Assembly (NCBI GenBank): GCA_964019335.1
Contig: OZ025744.1
Span: forward strand, 124,001 to 188,000
Direction of reading: 5' to 3'
Source of the DNA: Diplonema japonicum
Lineage: Eukaryota; Euglenozoa; Diplonemea; Diplonemida; Diplonemidae
DNA: 64,000 nucleotides
Part shown: positions 9,901 to 20,494 of the stretch, piece after piece
Position numbering within the stretch: the stretch's first letter is position 1
How the letters are laid out: each line of letters begins with the position of its first letter
Notes under the pieces: generated by a model
Databases searched by the model: none
What the model was told of the DNA's origin: nothing
The model's input: only the letters and a program-made list of their open reading frames with translations
Program-made: the position numbers and the translations under genes

Positions 9901-12900
9901 CCTTGTTGGAATGTTCCAGGTAGAACCAAGGCGTGGCAGGCGGCGGCTGCGATGCAGTGCATTCCCTGTCGTCCTTCTGCTGCGCGGAGTCCGTCGGTGA
10001 CGTTACCGTACCAACAGGCGCAACACCTGTTGATGACCGCATCTTAACAACCCGTGTGTTGACCTGCTGGACGGGACGGATGTTACCAAAGGTCGTGCAT
10101 GGTTCATCAGGGAAACCACTTTGCTTGGCTTTTTCAAGCTCAAGATTGAGGCCAAGCGCAGATCGAAGCGCAGTAATCTGATCAGAGCTTATGGTGTTCG
10201 GCGTGGAGTACACGTACCACCGTGTTCCCTCCGAGCAAGGCGGCGACGTCATCGACCCATCGTACGTGAAGTACTCCATGTCAGCAGGCAGGATGTCCTC
10301 AACACGAAGCTGAAGACCTATCACAGTGCTGGTAGGGTGATACTGCTGGTAGGGGTTCGTGTACGCTGTCTCAACTGTTAAGGGTGTCGTTGGTAGTTTA
10401 TCCCAAAACAAGTCCAGCCATGAGTTCTTCACATCCCCCAGCCTGAACAGAACCCCCATCGCCAATGTGGGGAGTCCCGTCGCGGTGCTCGGTTGTCCCG
10501 TTGCCTTTTTATGCCACACTTGCATCTCAACGTCGAAGTGCTTCCCCCCGACGGTGTGCTCGCTGGGGGTTCTGAAGATGATATGGCTCAGCTCGTACCG
10601 CGTCCCTCCGGTGTTCGGGTCCTGCACGGCGCCCATCTCCCCGTCTTTGAACGTCAGACGAATCGCTGCCTGGTCGTTCGTGATTGTGTACGACCCCGTG
10701 TTGTACAGGTACACAAGTGGTTGGAGCTGTGCATCGATGACGGCTCCTTCCATGTTCAACGGGGCTTGCTGAGTACCCGTTGCGCAGGTTGGGTATATAG
10801 GACCACTTCCCGGGGCGTTAAGGGTGCCCCATGATGAAGGACCTCGTGATTGAACTTCTGTGTACAACCAAGGTTTTTGAACAGTCGGTGTGGTGCATTG
10901 CTCGGTCGTGCTTGGCGCCGTGGTCGACCAACCTCCAGAACGAGTGGCGCCGGTTACGTCGCCCATGCCTGCAACACCAACATTCCCGCTCATCTTGATG
11001 GTCCTGCTGTTCAAGGGTTGCGTTGGCCGGTTGTTCCCGAAGGTGGTGCAGGGTTTTGGGTAATACCCACGCCTTCCAGCCTCCTGCAGCTCACCGGTCA
11101 TATTCATTGACACACGATACGCTTCAAGCTGGGCCTTGCTGACTCCGACAGGCGAGCGGTACACGTACCACTTAACCCCTTCCGTGCAAGGGGGTTCAGT
11201 GAACGAACCGTCGTATGTAAAGAACTCCCTATTGGTGGGAAGCATTGCTGCTATGTTCAACGGTGTCGTGACGCCTTCGACCCTGGTGCTGTGGAAGCCT
11301 TCAAACGGGTTGGCGTACACGGCGGAGGGCGTCAGGGGTGTCTTTGCTAGGTTTTTAAAGATGACGTCCAAGCTGGGGTTGTCCTGCCCCTGCACTTCGA
11401 AGAGAACAGTCACGACAAGGTCGTCGTACTTTGAAAAGGCACCGGCATCCTGCGGCTGAAGATTAGAGGCGGATTCCTTGTGGACAATGTGCATCTCCAA
11501 ATCGTAGAGGCCACCGTTAATGGAGTGCTCTGAAGGGCTGTGGAAGTGAAGGTTTATCACGTCGTACCGCTTCCCCCCAAGGTTCTTGTCGACGACATGC
11601 CCAGCACCCCCGTTTGAGGTATCGAACACGACGCGCCCGTTCCTTTGGTTGTTCTCAACAGTGAAGCCGACTTGTTGGCGGTAGCTGTACTCCACATCCG
11701 ATAGCGTCCCGTCCAGTACCGCAGATGTGATGTCAACCGGGGACTGCTCCACTGAGGAGCCTCTCGAACACGACGGATACAGAATATCGCTGTTTTGCTC
11801 GTTTCTAATGGTCCCCCAGTTGCTCGGACCCCTCCCTGCGATCTCCGTGTACAGCCACGGCTGCGTCGAGCACTGTTCTTGCTCGTTGTAGACAGATGTG
11901 ACGGGACCCTTCGCTGCAGCGGCCTCGCTTGATTTCTTCACGATCCTCCCGTTCCTAGGTTGCACCGGTCTGCTGTTTCCAAATGTGCTGCACTTGCTGG
12001 GGTTGAAACCCATACCCTTCGCCGTCGACAGCTCCGCTTCAAAACCCATCTTCGCTCTGAAATCAGCCAGTTGTCTGTCGCTGATCTCCAACACCTGACT
12101 GTACACGTACCATTGTACGCCTTCCGTGCACGGTGGGACGGTCTTACTGCCTGTGTACGTCATGAAGCCCCCACCAGATGGGATGAACTCTTGAGGGCTC
12201 AGGGTAACTGTAGCACCACCCCCGGTTGGGGTGAAGGATTGCCAACTGCTCGTGTACAGAACACCAGGGTCAAGAGGGGTGTCTTGCAGGAAACCCCACA
12301 GCTTCGCCAAGCTTGGGTTCTCGCTGCCTCCCGCCTTCAGCAACACCGCAACGGAGACCCTTTTAATCTGCCCGTGAACGTTCGCTTCTTGCGGCTGACC
12401 GATGGCCTCTTCGTGGTGAAGCTGAACCTCCATATCATACAGACCACCGTCGATAGCGTGCTCAGACGGAGCATGGAACTCAACGTGGCTCAGCTCAAAC
12501 CGTTTAGACCCCTGGTTGGGGTCGGTGATGTACCCAAGGGATCGAACCGATGTGCAAACGGCAGGTGATGGTGTGGAAACAGGCGGCTCGGCTAGTGCCT
12601 TCCCCGATCTCGACGTGGTCGTGGACCCCGTGTACCACGGAGCTGCCTTCACAGTCAGAACATGCGAACGCTGGTTGTTGTGGAAGTTGACGTTGCACAG
12701 CGTGTTGTAGCTGTACGACAGCGGGCGGAGGTTGAGGTCGATGACGGTGTCGTTGATATCGAGAGGCGACTGCGTGCTTCCAGAAGAGCACGTCGAGAAG
12801 AGAGGAGTCCCCCCACCAGCCGACGTGATGGTCCCCCAGTTAGATGGACCACGGGAAGCAACATCGGCATAACCCCATGGTTGGTAGCCCACCCCTGTAG

Positions 12901-15814
12901 CACCGCATGAACCGGAACCTGATCCTGACGAAGCTGTCCCTCCTACAAGCTGGATAACATCGGATCTGCTGGTTGTAACTGTCGTACCTGGTGCAACAGG
13001 TGGGTTGACTGCGGTAGTGGCGCTTTCTACAGTTCCAGACGATGCGACACCACTGTCGGTGTACATTTGGACCACCCTCCCGTTCAGCTCCTGGGTGGGG
13101 CGGTTGTTTCCAAAGGTTTCGCATGGTTCCTTTGTGAACCCGTGCTTCGCTGCTTCCACCACCTCGTCATCTAATCCCATCTTGCCTCGGAACGCGCTCA
13201 ACTGCAGTGCAGACATCCCGACAGGCGTCGTGTAGACGTACCACCGCACACCCTCTGTGCAGGGCGGGGCTGTCATGGAACCGTCGTATGTGAAGAAGTC
13301 CTGGTTGCGAGGCAGCACACCAGTGAGATCGAATGTTTGAGTGATCTCCTGGCTGACCTTCGGGACGATCTCTGTATTTGTTGTGGTGTACAGCGTTGCC
13401 ACAGTTAAGGGTAGGCTTTGGAGATGCCCCCAGAAGTTTGCAAGCCACAGGTTGTCCGCGTCCTGAACGTCGAACAAGACCGCAACATGAAGGTACTTGA
13501 TGTGCGCGAACGGAGACGCGGTGGAGGGCTGGACAGGAGCTTCCTTGTGGACCATCACGATCTCCATGCTGCGGTGCCCCCCGCCAACAGCATGCTCGGA
13601 CGGACCGTGGAAATGAAACTCCATGAGATCAAATTTCTTCTGCCCCGAGTTGGCGTCCACCACGTAACCCGGTGAGTTCTTGAAGACAACCTTCATGACG
13701 TTCTGCCAGTTCTGCACAGTGAAGGAGCGCCCGCTCACGAACGCGTACGTCAAAGGAACAAGCTGTTCGTTTATCCTCGCCGTGTCGATGTGGACGGGAG
13801 CCTGTGCAGGACCGGATCCACACGTTGGGAACAGCGGTGTCGGGGTGACCTGGTCGGTTATAGTCCCCCAGTTAGAAGGGCCCTTACCAAGTACCTCAGT
13901 GTAGACCCATGGTTGGTCGTTGCATTGCACGTTCTGTTGGTGTGATGACATTGTTGTCCCCGGTGTGGACGGGGCATCGGGGGTTCTAAGCACCGTTCGT
14001 GCGCCAAGAGGTTGTGTCGGCCGGTTGTTCCCGAACATCGTGCACCTCTCAGGCGACCAACCAAGTTTCTTCCCCACGGCCAGCTCACCGGTGAAGTTCA
14101 TCGTGCTTCTCAAAAAAGCAAGCTGTCCACTGCTCACCGCAGCAGGCGTCGTAAACACGTACCACTTCATACCTTGCGCGCAAGGAGGCTGAGTGTGCGA
14201 ACCCTCGTATGTATAGTAACCCCTAGCTGCAGGCAGCGCAGCTTGGATGTCAAGAGCATCTGTGATACCTTTTCTCGCCCTTGCCACGAAGCCACTGTCA
14301 GGATTACTATATTGCACCTCGGGCTGTACAGGCCTTGATTGAAGATAGCCCCATATTTTATTAAGGAACGGGTTGTCAGGGCCGTTCTCGTTGTATAGAA
14401 TCGAGACACCAAGATAGCTGGGCACCGGGGGTGCACCGGAAGTCTGACCGACGGCTTCTTTGTGGATCAGCTGCATTTCCATGGGGAAGTGCCCGTTATC
14501 GATGGAGTGCTCCGAGGGGCTGCGGAAGACAACGGATGTCAGCTCGAACCGCTTCCCGACATTGGCGTCGACGATGTACCCCACAGGCGTGTTGAAGGTG
14601 ATCATAACGCTTGCACCGTCGTTCTCCAGGTTGTAGTTGGTGGACGTACCGTATTGAAAATCGAGGTTTTTAAGAGAAGCGGAGATGGTAGACGTTGAAG
14701 CAGCAAGATCGATAGGAGCCTGCTCAGAACCCCCGCAAGCAGGGTACCGCACCGTCCATGAAGACGGCCCCAACGATGATGTCTCTGTGTACCTCCACGG
14801 CTTTTGAATCACACCATCACAAACCTGCTGCGACGTCACAATAGTAGTGTCCGTTGCAGGCCGGACATCACCAACCTCCGCGATTCCTGACAACGTGTAC
14901 ATAAGGATTATCCGGTTATTCAAGGGCTGGACAGGACGGTTGTTCCCAAACACCTCGCAGGTGTCTATTTGGAAGCCGTACTGTCTTGCGACGATTGTCT
15001 CCTGGTCCAAACCGGACGCAGCTCGGAAGAGGGTCAACTGTGCGGTGCTCATATCAACGGGGTGCGCGTACACCACCCATTTCGCCCCTTCTTTGCACTG
15101 GTCCAACGGGGATGTCAATGAACCAGCGTAGGTAAAATATTCCCGTTCCTTACTCGAGTGCCTCCCTGTGCTCCACGGTTCAGGCAGAGCTGTCGTGAAA
15201 TCCAACGCGCTTGTCGTTGCCGTCACAGTTCTGAACGTGAAATCAGTGAAAGCATTGGCGTATAAAACGTCAGGGGTTACGGGTAGCCCGGGTAGGTTTG
15301 ACACAAACCGTGCGAGAAATGGATGGTCGGCACCAGACGTCGCTTTGAACAGAACTGTTGTCACAAGCGTCGGGTAAGACGTGAATGAGGTTGCGGTGGA
15401 GGGTTGAGTCAGACCGTTGTCCATGTGAACCGCTTGTATCTCCATGTCGGTGTTGCCGCTCGCGATGCTGTGCTCGGATGGTGCGTGTATGTCGAAGTAC
15501 CTCAGTGTGTAAGCCCGGCTTCCTTGGTTAGGGTCTGTCACGCCCCCCGCGTCCCCTGTGAACCTCACCCTGACGAATGCTTGCATGTTTACAATTTCGT
15601 ACCCCGCTGCGGGCTTGTAATCATAGACTAGCGGGACTAGCCCGTTGTCGATGGTTGCTTCTGTGATGGCCACGGGGCTTTGAGCTGAGCCCGAGCATCC
15701 CACGTTTGTTGAGCCCCACGAGTTCGGCCCCCTGTTGGAAATCGTGGAGTACAGCCAGTTCTGCTGCACGGCAACCACTGTGGCTCCTAAGAACACGCCT
15801 ATTGGGAAGCTCAT
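6915..15814 (-). CDS. Giant membrane protein: 7 alpha-carbonic anhydrase domains, TM, 3 Tudor/Agenet-like repeats
   Basis: There are three exons: 15814-8320, 8273-8137 and 8093-6915, about 2,936 residues. Introns are 8319-8274 (GTATG...ACAG) and 8136-8094 (GTATG...TCAG); both keep the frame. A signal peptide is followed by seven alpha-CA domains (roughly 20-300, 331-590, 630-900, 977-1280, 1317-1600, 1640-1900, 1956-2235), then two SEA-like repeats (about 2270-2500), a Cys-containing segment, a TM helix (about 2679-2702) and three tandem Tudor/Agenet-like units (about 2754-2803, 2806-2855, 2872-2921). Only domain 5 has all zinc ligands (His1423, His1425, His1442, with Thr1539 as the Thr199 equivalent). 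Domain 3 has two of three; the others have one or none. Domain 4 carries an insert of about 38 residues. The likely role is CO2/bicarbonate handling or ligand binding at the cell surface. The start was chosen because the upstream frame lacks a signal peptide. Confidence 0.9.
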
Positions 15815-15846
15815 AAATATTTTTTTTTGTTTTTTTCGTCCATCCT

Positions 15847-15879
<33 letters not shown>

Positions 15880-17194
15880 CAACAACACCGCTAGGTCCGG
15901 TAGGCAATATGCTGCGAAGGTGGCTTCCGAAAGTGGGTCTCGGCTGGACGGGGTTCACACAGAAGCTGAAGGAAGGGAAGGAACGTTTCGCGCACGAAAT
16001 GCGGGAGAGGCTGAGGGTGGGACGCTCAAAAAGCATCGAACAGGTGAGGAGGTCGATGCGAGACCTGGGGGAAGGAGCGGACCCGAGTACGAACGAGCTC
16101 TGGCAGCGGCTGAGGAAGAGCAACGATCCGATAGCAGCCAGGGCCTTACAGCGGGTGATAACCGGGGGAGTTTTCTACATCAACCCCAGGGGGTGGCACA
16201 CGGACGCCAAGAAGAACATCGAACCGCCGAAGGAGGAGGACACCACCTCAGGAGAGGAAGAAGAGGAAGAAGAAGAGGAAATGACGCGACCCACGAGGCG
16301 GCAGCCAGCACAGTACGTCAACTGTGACATATGTGAACACGAGGTGCATGAGCACGACATGCTCAAGCACGCGCTGTGGGACTGCGAGTTGGCAAGGGAA
16401 ATACAAAACAAGGAAGCTAACAGAGCAGTGGTGGAGGAACGGACGGCCATGCCGAGGTGCATGCAGCTGCACGGAGTGCTGCCGCGAGGACACGACAAAG
16501 AGCATCTCAAGAACCTGCAGCTCTACCTCCTGGAGGTGGTAACAGAACGAGACCGCCGCCTGCAGGAAAAGAGGGCACTGGAGAGGTACACGACTCACCC
16601 GTGGGAAGTGATCACAGAAGGAAAAAGACACCCGACACCGACATGGAGAGAACTACGACAACATGTAGGGGGGGGGCTCATGAAACAGTACGGACAGGAG
16701 ATCGTCAAATGGCTAGGGCAGCTCAAGTGGTACCGGGGCCCGAGGAGAACAACGGTCACGACAATAGAGCTTGCGCTGGACTTCGAGAACAGCACAATGA
16801 AGTCGCTGGTGGGTGAACGTGGAGACCTGACACTAATAGGTAAAAAGGCGAGACGGCTACATGGCCTGCTGGTGAGGCTGCAGGAAGGCTGGCAGGACGC
16901 GCGGATAAGGAGGAAGGTCAGGGGACACAGAGCCATACCGGCGGAGCAACGGCGGAACCACGGCCTGAGGACCATAGGGGGGAGAAAGGTCTTGGGCTGG
17001 GACAGAAGACCGCTGCACGTCTCGGAACAGACGAAGAAGGACCTCCAGAAACTGAGACAGCAGTGGCAGAAGGAGCGGGTGAGCGCCATGAGGGAGCGGG
17101 CTCAGCCCAAAAAGGAAAGACCGAAGCCGCTGAAGGGAGATAGGGGCAGGTAGAAGAACAAGACAGGACGTCCCAGATCAGGGATTTCCTTTTA
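15880..17194 (+). mobile_element. 5'-truncated non-LTR-retrotransposon-like insertion
   Basis: The element sits antisense in the upstream flank of the carbonic anhydrase gene. Its 3' end (from about 17113, ending ACCTCTTTAATTTTT) recurs inverted at 26508-26604. Two copies with a common 3' end and different 5' breakpoints are what 5' truncation during target-primed reverse transcription produces. No reverse transcriptase core remains. The element could also be another repeat type that encodes this ORF. Confidence 0.5.
15909..17153 (+). CDS. Retroelement-like ORF with C2HC zinc finger
   Basis: This 414-residue, strongly basic protein is one of the few plus-strand ORFs with coding character. 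It has a C-x2-C-x11-H-x4-C finger (starting CDICEHEVHEHDML) after a poly-Glu stretch, then a CMQLHGVLPRG segment and a long Arg/Lys-rich tail. The finger resembles the zinc knuckle found after the reverse transcriptase domain of many LINE ORF2 proteins. The frame is open upstream of the ATG to the T run at 15880, so this is probably the 3' part of a longer ORF cut by 5' truncation. The last 40 bp of the coding sequence occur again at 26.6 kb. The family assignment is tentative. Confidence 0.5.
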   Translation: MLRRWLPKVGLGWTGFTQKLKEGKERFAHEMRERLRVGRSKSIEQVRRSMRDLGEGADPSTNELWQRLRKSNDPIAARALQRVITGGVFYINPRGWHTDAKKNIEPPKEEDTTSGEEEEEEEEEMTRPTRRQPAQYVNCDICEHEVHEHDMLKHALWDCELAREIQNKEANRAVVEERTAMPRCMQLHGVLPRGHDKEHLKNLQLYLLEVVTERDRRLQEKRALERYTTHPWEVITEGKRHPTPTWRELRQHVGGGLMKQYGQEIVKWLGQLKWYRGPRRTTVTTIELALDFENSTMKSLVGERGDLTLIGKKARRLHGLLVRLQEGWQDARIRRKVRGHRAIPAEQRRNHGLRTIGGRKVLGWDRRPLHVSEQTKKDLQKLRQQWQKERVSAMRERAQPKKERPKPLKGDRGR

Positions 17195-17326
17195 CCTCTT
17201 TAATTTTTTTTTTTTTTTGTTGGTGGTGGGTGGAACAATCATGTAATGAATAAGAAGAAAAAGAAAAGGGAGGGATTTTATTCTTCACTCTGACCTCTAC
17301 AATATGAAGCAAAGGAAAGAGTGATA

Positions 17327-17360
<34 letters not shown>

Positions 17361-17963
17361 AACAAGTAAAGAATTAAAAAGAAGAAGATAACTGTATTTT
17401 TGAAGTCCAGCAGAAGGCAAAAAAAAAGAAGGAACGAGGGAGAACATTCACGTTATGAAAGATTGAGATGTTGTTGGGATATTGCCTTCCTCGGAGCCCT
17501 CCCTTCCAGCGCAACAAGCAGGCCCTTCATACGCACAGTTTATATCTTTGTGTATAAAAAAAGAAATTAAAAGAAAAAAAAAGGACCAGTTTTCTTTTTT
17601 TTATCCATGTGTGACACAATGCTAGTAGTTGATGCACGCACACCATGACATGAAAAGGTCGTTTAAAAAAAAAAAAGAGGAAAAAAAAAAAAAAAGGAGT
17701 AGAGCAGCAATTAGCAAAAGGGATATGTCAACTTTCTTTTCTTTCTTTTCTTTCTTTCTTTCTTTCTTTCGCAAAACGCTTTTCTCTGCTGTACTTTCGC
17801 AACTGCTAAAGAAACATGACCTCTTAAGCAAATGCTCGGAGCACTAAAGAGCAGGGAGCCGCGAGGGGGAAATGGAAAGAAGAAGAGGAAAAAAAAAGAA
17901 AGGAATCCCAAAAAACAACCTTACCCTACAACATGAATTAAAGCAAAAAGAAAACAAATTAAA

Positions 17964-17995
<32 letters not shown>

Positions 17996-18504
17996 AAAGA
18001 GGGAGAGAGAGAGAGAAATACTTGACGAAAAGATTTAAGAGATAAAGTGAAGTATTGATGCAAACCATACTCCAGGTTTTCTTTCCTTTTTTTTTTCTCT
18101 CTCTCTCTTTTTTCTTCCCCCTAAACAAGCGAAACCGCGGTCTAGCGAATAAAAACACCCCGCAATGCCATTCCACAAGGAATAATTTATTAATAAAAGA
18201 GAGGGAAACGGGGAGTGAGGAGTGAAAAATACCTTTACGACTTAATGCTGCATTTCTTTTTTTGCAACAAGGTATAGAGAATAATAATAATAATAATAAT
18301 AAAACTGCAAATGAGCTTTTTTTTTTTTTTGACCCAAAGTGCACTAGGAATATTAGGATATTTTTATTTTCCTTCTTTTCTTTTTTTTTTTGAAAAGCAG
18401 ATTTTGTGTGTAGGGGGGGAAACCTAAAAAAGCAAAAAGAAAACCCCCGCAAGAAAGAAAGGCAGAGGAGGGGGGACGGGGTGATAGTTTTCTTGTTCCT
18501 CTCT
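17195..18504. other. Low-complexity spacer
   Basis: A and T runs, (TTTC)n, (AAT)n and (GA)n tracts fill this gap between the retroelement and the tyrosinase stop. No gene was seen on either strand. Confidence 0.55.
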
Positions 18505-19797
18505 CTACTTCAAGGAACCGCAAGGCTTGTACAGACCACGTGCGGAGATCGGTGCCCTCATCATGGAGATGAAAGAGTCGGGGATCTGGTCCTGGCCGGT
18601 GGAGTGTCTGTGGNNNNNNNNNNNNNNNNNNNNNNNNNNNNNNNNNNNNNNNNNNNNNNNNNNNNNNNNNNNNNNNNNNNNNNNNNNNNNNNNNNNNNNN
18701 NNNNNNNNNNNNNNNNNNNNNNNNNNNNNNNNNNNNNNNNNNNNNNNNNNNNNNNNNNNNNNNNNNNNNNNNNNNNNNNNNNNNNNNNNNNNNNNNNNNN
18801 NNNNNNNNNNNNNCCTGCTCCCGTCCACGCTGAAGGGCAGCGTCCCCTCCAGGCTCATGTCCTCAGCAGACGACGCGGAGAAGTAGATGGTCTCGTTGAG
18901 GGCGTCCTTCGGGACCTCGTCGTAGCCGTGGTAGTCCTGCCACAGGGCCCATATCCTGTCCACGTTCGCGTGGTGCACGAAGAAGAGCGGGTCGTCGGGG
19001 CTCAGGTACGACCCCATGTGGCCGCTTACGTAGATGTGCGGGGCGGCGTGCGGGTTCCCCTCCAAGGCGGGGCGGAAGTTCCGGAAGGCCGTGTTCGAGG
19101 TGATGATCGCCGAGATCTCCATCGCCCCTGCGAACCCGGCCCCGCCCCAGTTCCTGGACAGGCAATCCCCGTCTGACGCCGTCCACCCCGCCGCCACTCC
19201 CTCCGTCACGCAGGAGTCGGGCAAGCTCCCCACACCGCTACTCGTTCCGAAGGTCTTCGCCCTGAAGGTTGTGCTGAAGCGCTCCTCCGCGTCGTCCCTC
19301 TCCCAGTCCCAGTACGGGACCGTCATGCACTCGAACCCAGGGAGGGAGCGCAGGGCGTTCTCGTAGCCGACCAGGAACCAGCGGTGCCAGGGGAGGAAGG
19401 CAGAAGTCCAGTGCGCGTACCCTCCGTTGTTCCTGTGCAGCTGCGACAGGTCGTGGTAGTCTGTGGTATTCTCCGAGTGCAGCGTCCGCACTGCCTCGAT
19501 GAAGTGCTCCCTCTCCGTGCACGACAGCATGGACCACCCCTTCCTCACACGCGGCCCGCACCCGGTGGAGTTCCCTCCGCCGCACACGCAGCACGCCTCG
19601 TTCGCCACCAACTCGTTCCTGTTCTTGTGACCGTTCTTGCACCTTTGTTCACTCTTCTTCGCGTACCAGGCACAGGTGCGCCTGGAGCGCTTCTTGTCGT
19701 GCCACACCGTCCCGTCGGAAAGGGTTTTGTCCACACAGACCCCCTCCACAGAGGCAAGCACGGCTCCCAGCGAAAGAATCGCGAGTAAGGCCTTCAT
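18505..19797 (-). CDS. Secreted tyrosinase (copper type 3), interrupted by assembly gap
   Basis: A signal peptide (about 1-19) is followed by a Cys-rich ShK-like module (CAWYAKKSEQRC ... ACCVCGGG). The tyrosinase domain follows. Copper A histidines are in QLH, GYAH and FLPWHRWF; copper B histidines are in PHIYVSGH and PLFFVHHANVDRIW. Tyrosinases oxidise phenols to quinones using a dicopper site. A 200-N block splits the C-terminal part, so the last 35 residues (after the gap) are only provisionally in frame and the true length is unknown. Start ATG at 19797. The signal peptide points to secretion; substrate and role (pigment, cross-linking, defence) cannot be told from the sequence. Confidence 0.88.
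   Translation of the reverse strand: MKALLAILSLGAVLASVEGVCVDKTLSDGTVWHDKKRSRRTCAWYAKKSEQRCKNGHKNRNELVANEACCVCGGGNSTGCGPRVRKGWSMLSCTEREHFIEAVRTLHSENTTDYHDLSQLHRNNGGYAHWTSAFLPWHRWFLVGYENALRSLPGFECMTVPYWDWERDDAEERFSTTFRAKTFGTSSGVGSLPDSCVTEGVAAGWTASDGDCLSRNWGGAGFAGAMEISAIITSNTAFRNFRPALEGNPHAAPHIYVSGHMGSYLSPDDPLFFVHHANVDRIWALWQDYHGYDEVPKDALNETIYFSASSAEDMSLEGTLPFSVDGSRXXXXXXXXXXXXXXXXXXXXXXXXXXXXXXXXXXXXXXXXXXXXXXXXXXXXXXXXXXXXXXXXXXXHRHSTGQDQIPDSFISMMRAPISARGLYKPCGSLK
18614..18813. other. Assembly gap of exactly 200 N
   Basis: This run of 200 Ns inside the tyrosinase coding region is most likely a fixed-length placeholder, so real distance and reading frame across it are unknown. Confidence 0.98.
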
Positions 19798-20457
19798 ATT
19801 GAAAAAAAAAAAAGAGAAACCTTTTGTTGATGCAGTTGTGACAAGTTGTCTTAAAAAAATGGAAAAGATAGTAAAAGAGAGAGAGAGCGAGATGGAAGGG
19901 GGAAATACTTTATATAAAGAAGTATTAGTGAAAAAAATTGACCAATCAAGGAGGGGAGGGACGAGAGGGAGGGCATGTTACGTTCGAAAAAAAAAGTTTG
20001 GAAAGCCTGCCAAGATGCTGACTTGGATCGCCTTTTTTCTTTCCCTCTTTTTTTTTTTTTTTTTTTTTTTTTTGGAGGAAAAAAAAAAAAAAAAAAAGAA
20101 GAAGAAAAAAAAAGGGAAGCAACGAGGTCTCGAAAAGCCTGATACAGCGTTGACGTGACTTTTTCTTTCTTTTTTTTTTTTAAATTCCGAGCAGCTCTCT
20201 TAAAGAATTTTCACGCCCAGGTCCGTCCGTGAAATTAAGTATCTGATTTTTCCCCCTCATGTTTTGAAGCCAAGCGTTGCTGGGCGTGATCAGGTACTTT
20301 ATTTCACGCCCACAGTCATTTTCGAAAGCGAGATATTTTGTTATTTGTAAAGAAATATAGTTTTTTTTTTTTTTCTAGAAAAAAAAAAAAGAAAAGAAAA
20401 AGAAGGGGGGAAATGGTTTAATGAATACCACAGTGGGCTTTTCATTAACTCGTGATA

Positions 20458-20494
<37 letters not shown>

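Noticed and set aside
15815-16123. Upstream extension of the carbonic anhydrase reading frame (about 100 more residues)
   Set aside because: It runs through a T/A homopolymer (poly-Lys) and the retroelement, and the signal peptide begins at 15814.
20265-20315. 5S rRNA-like words (AAGCCAAGCG ... GGTACTTT)
   Set aside because: Only a box-A-like word matches, there is no box C, and the segment is explained by a local inverted repeat.
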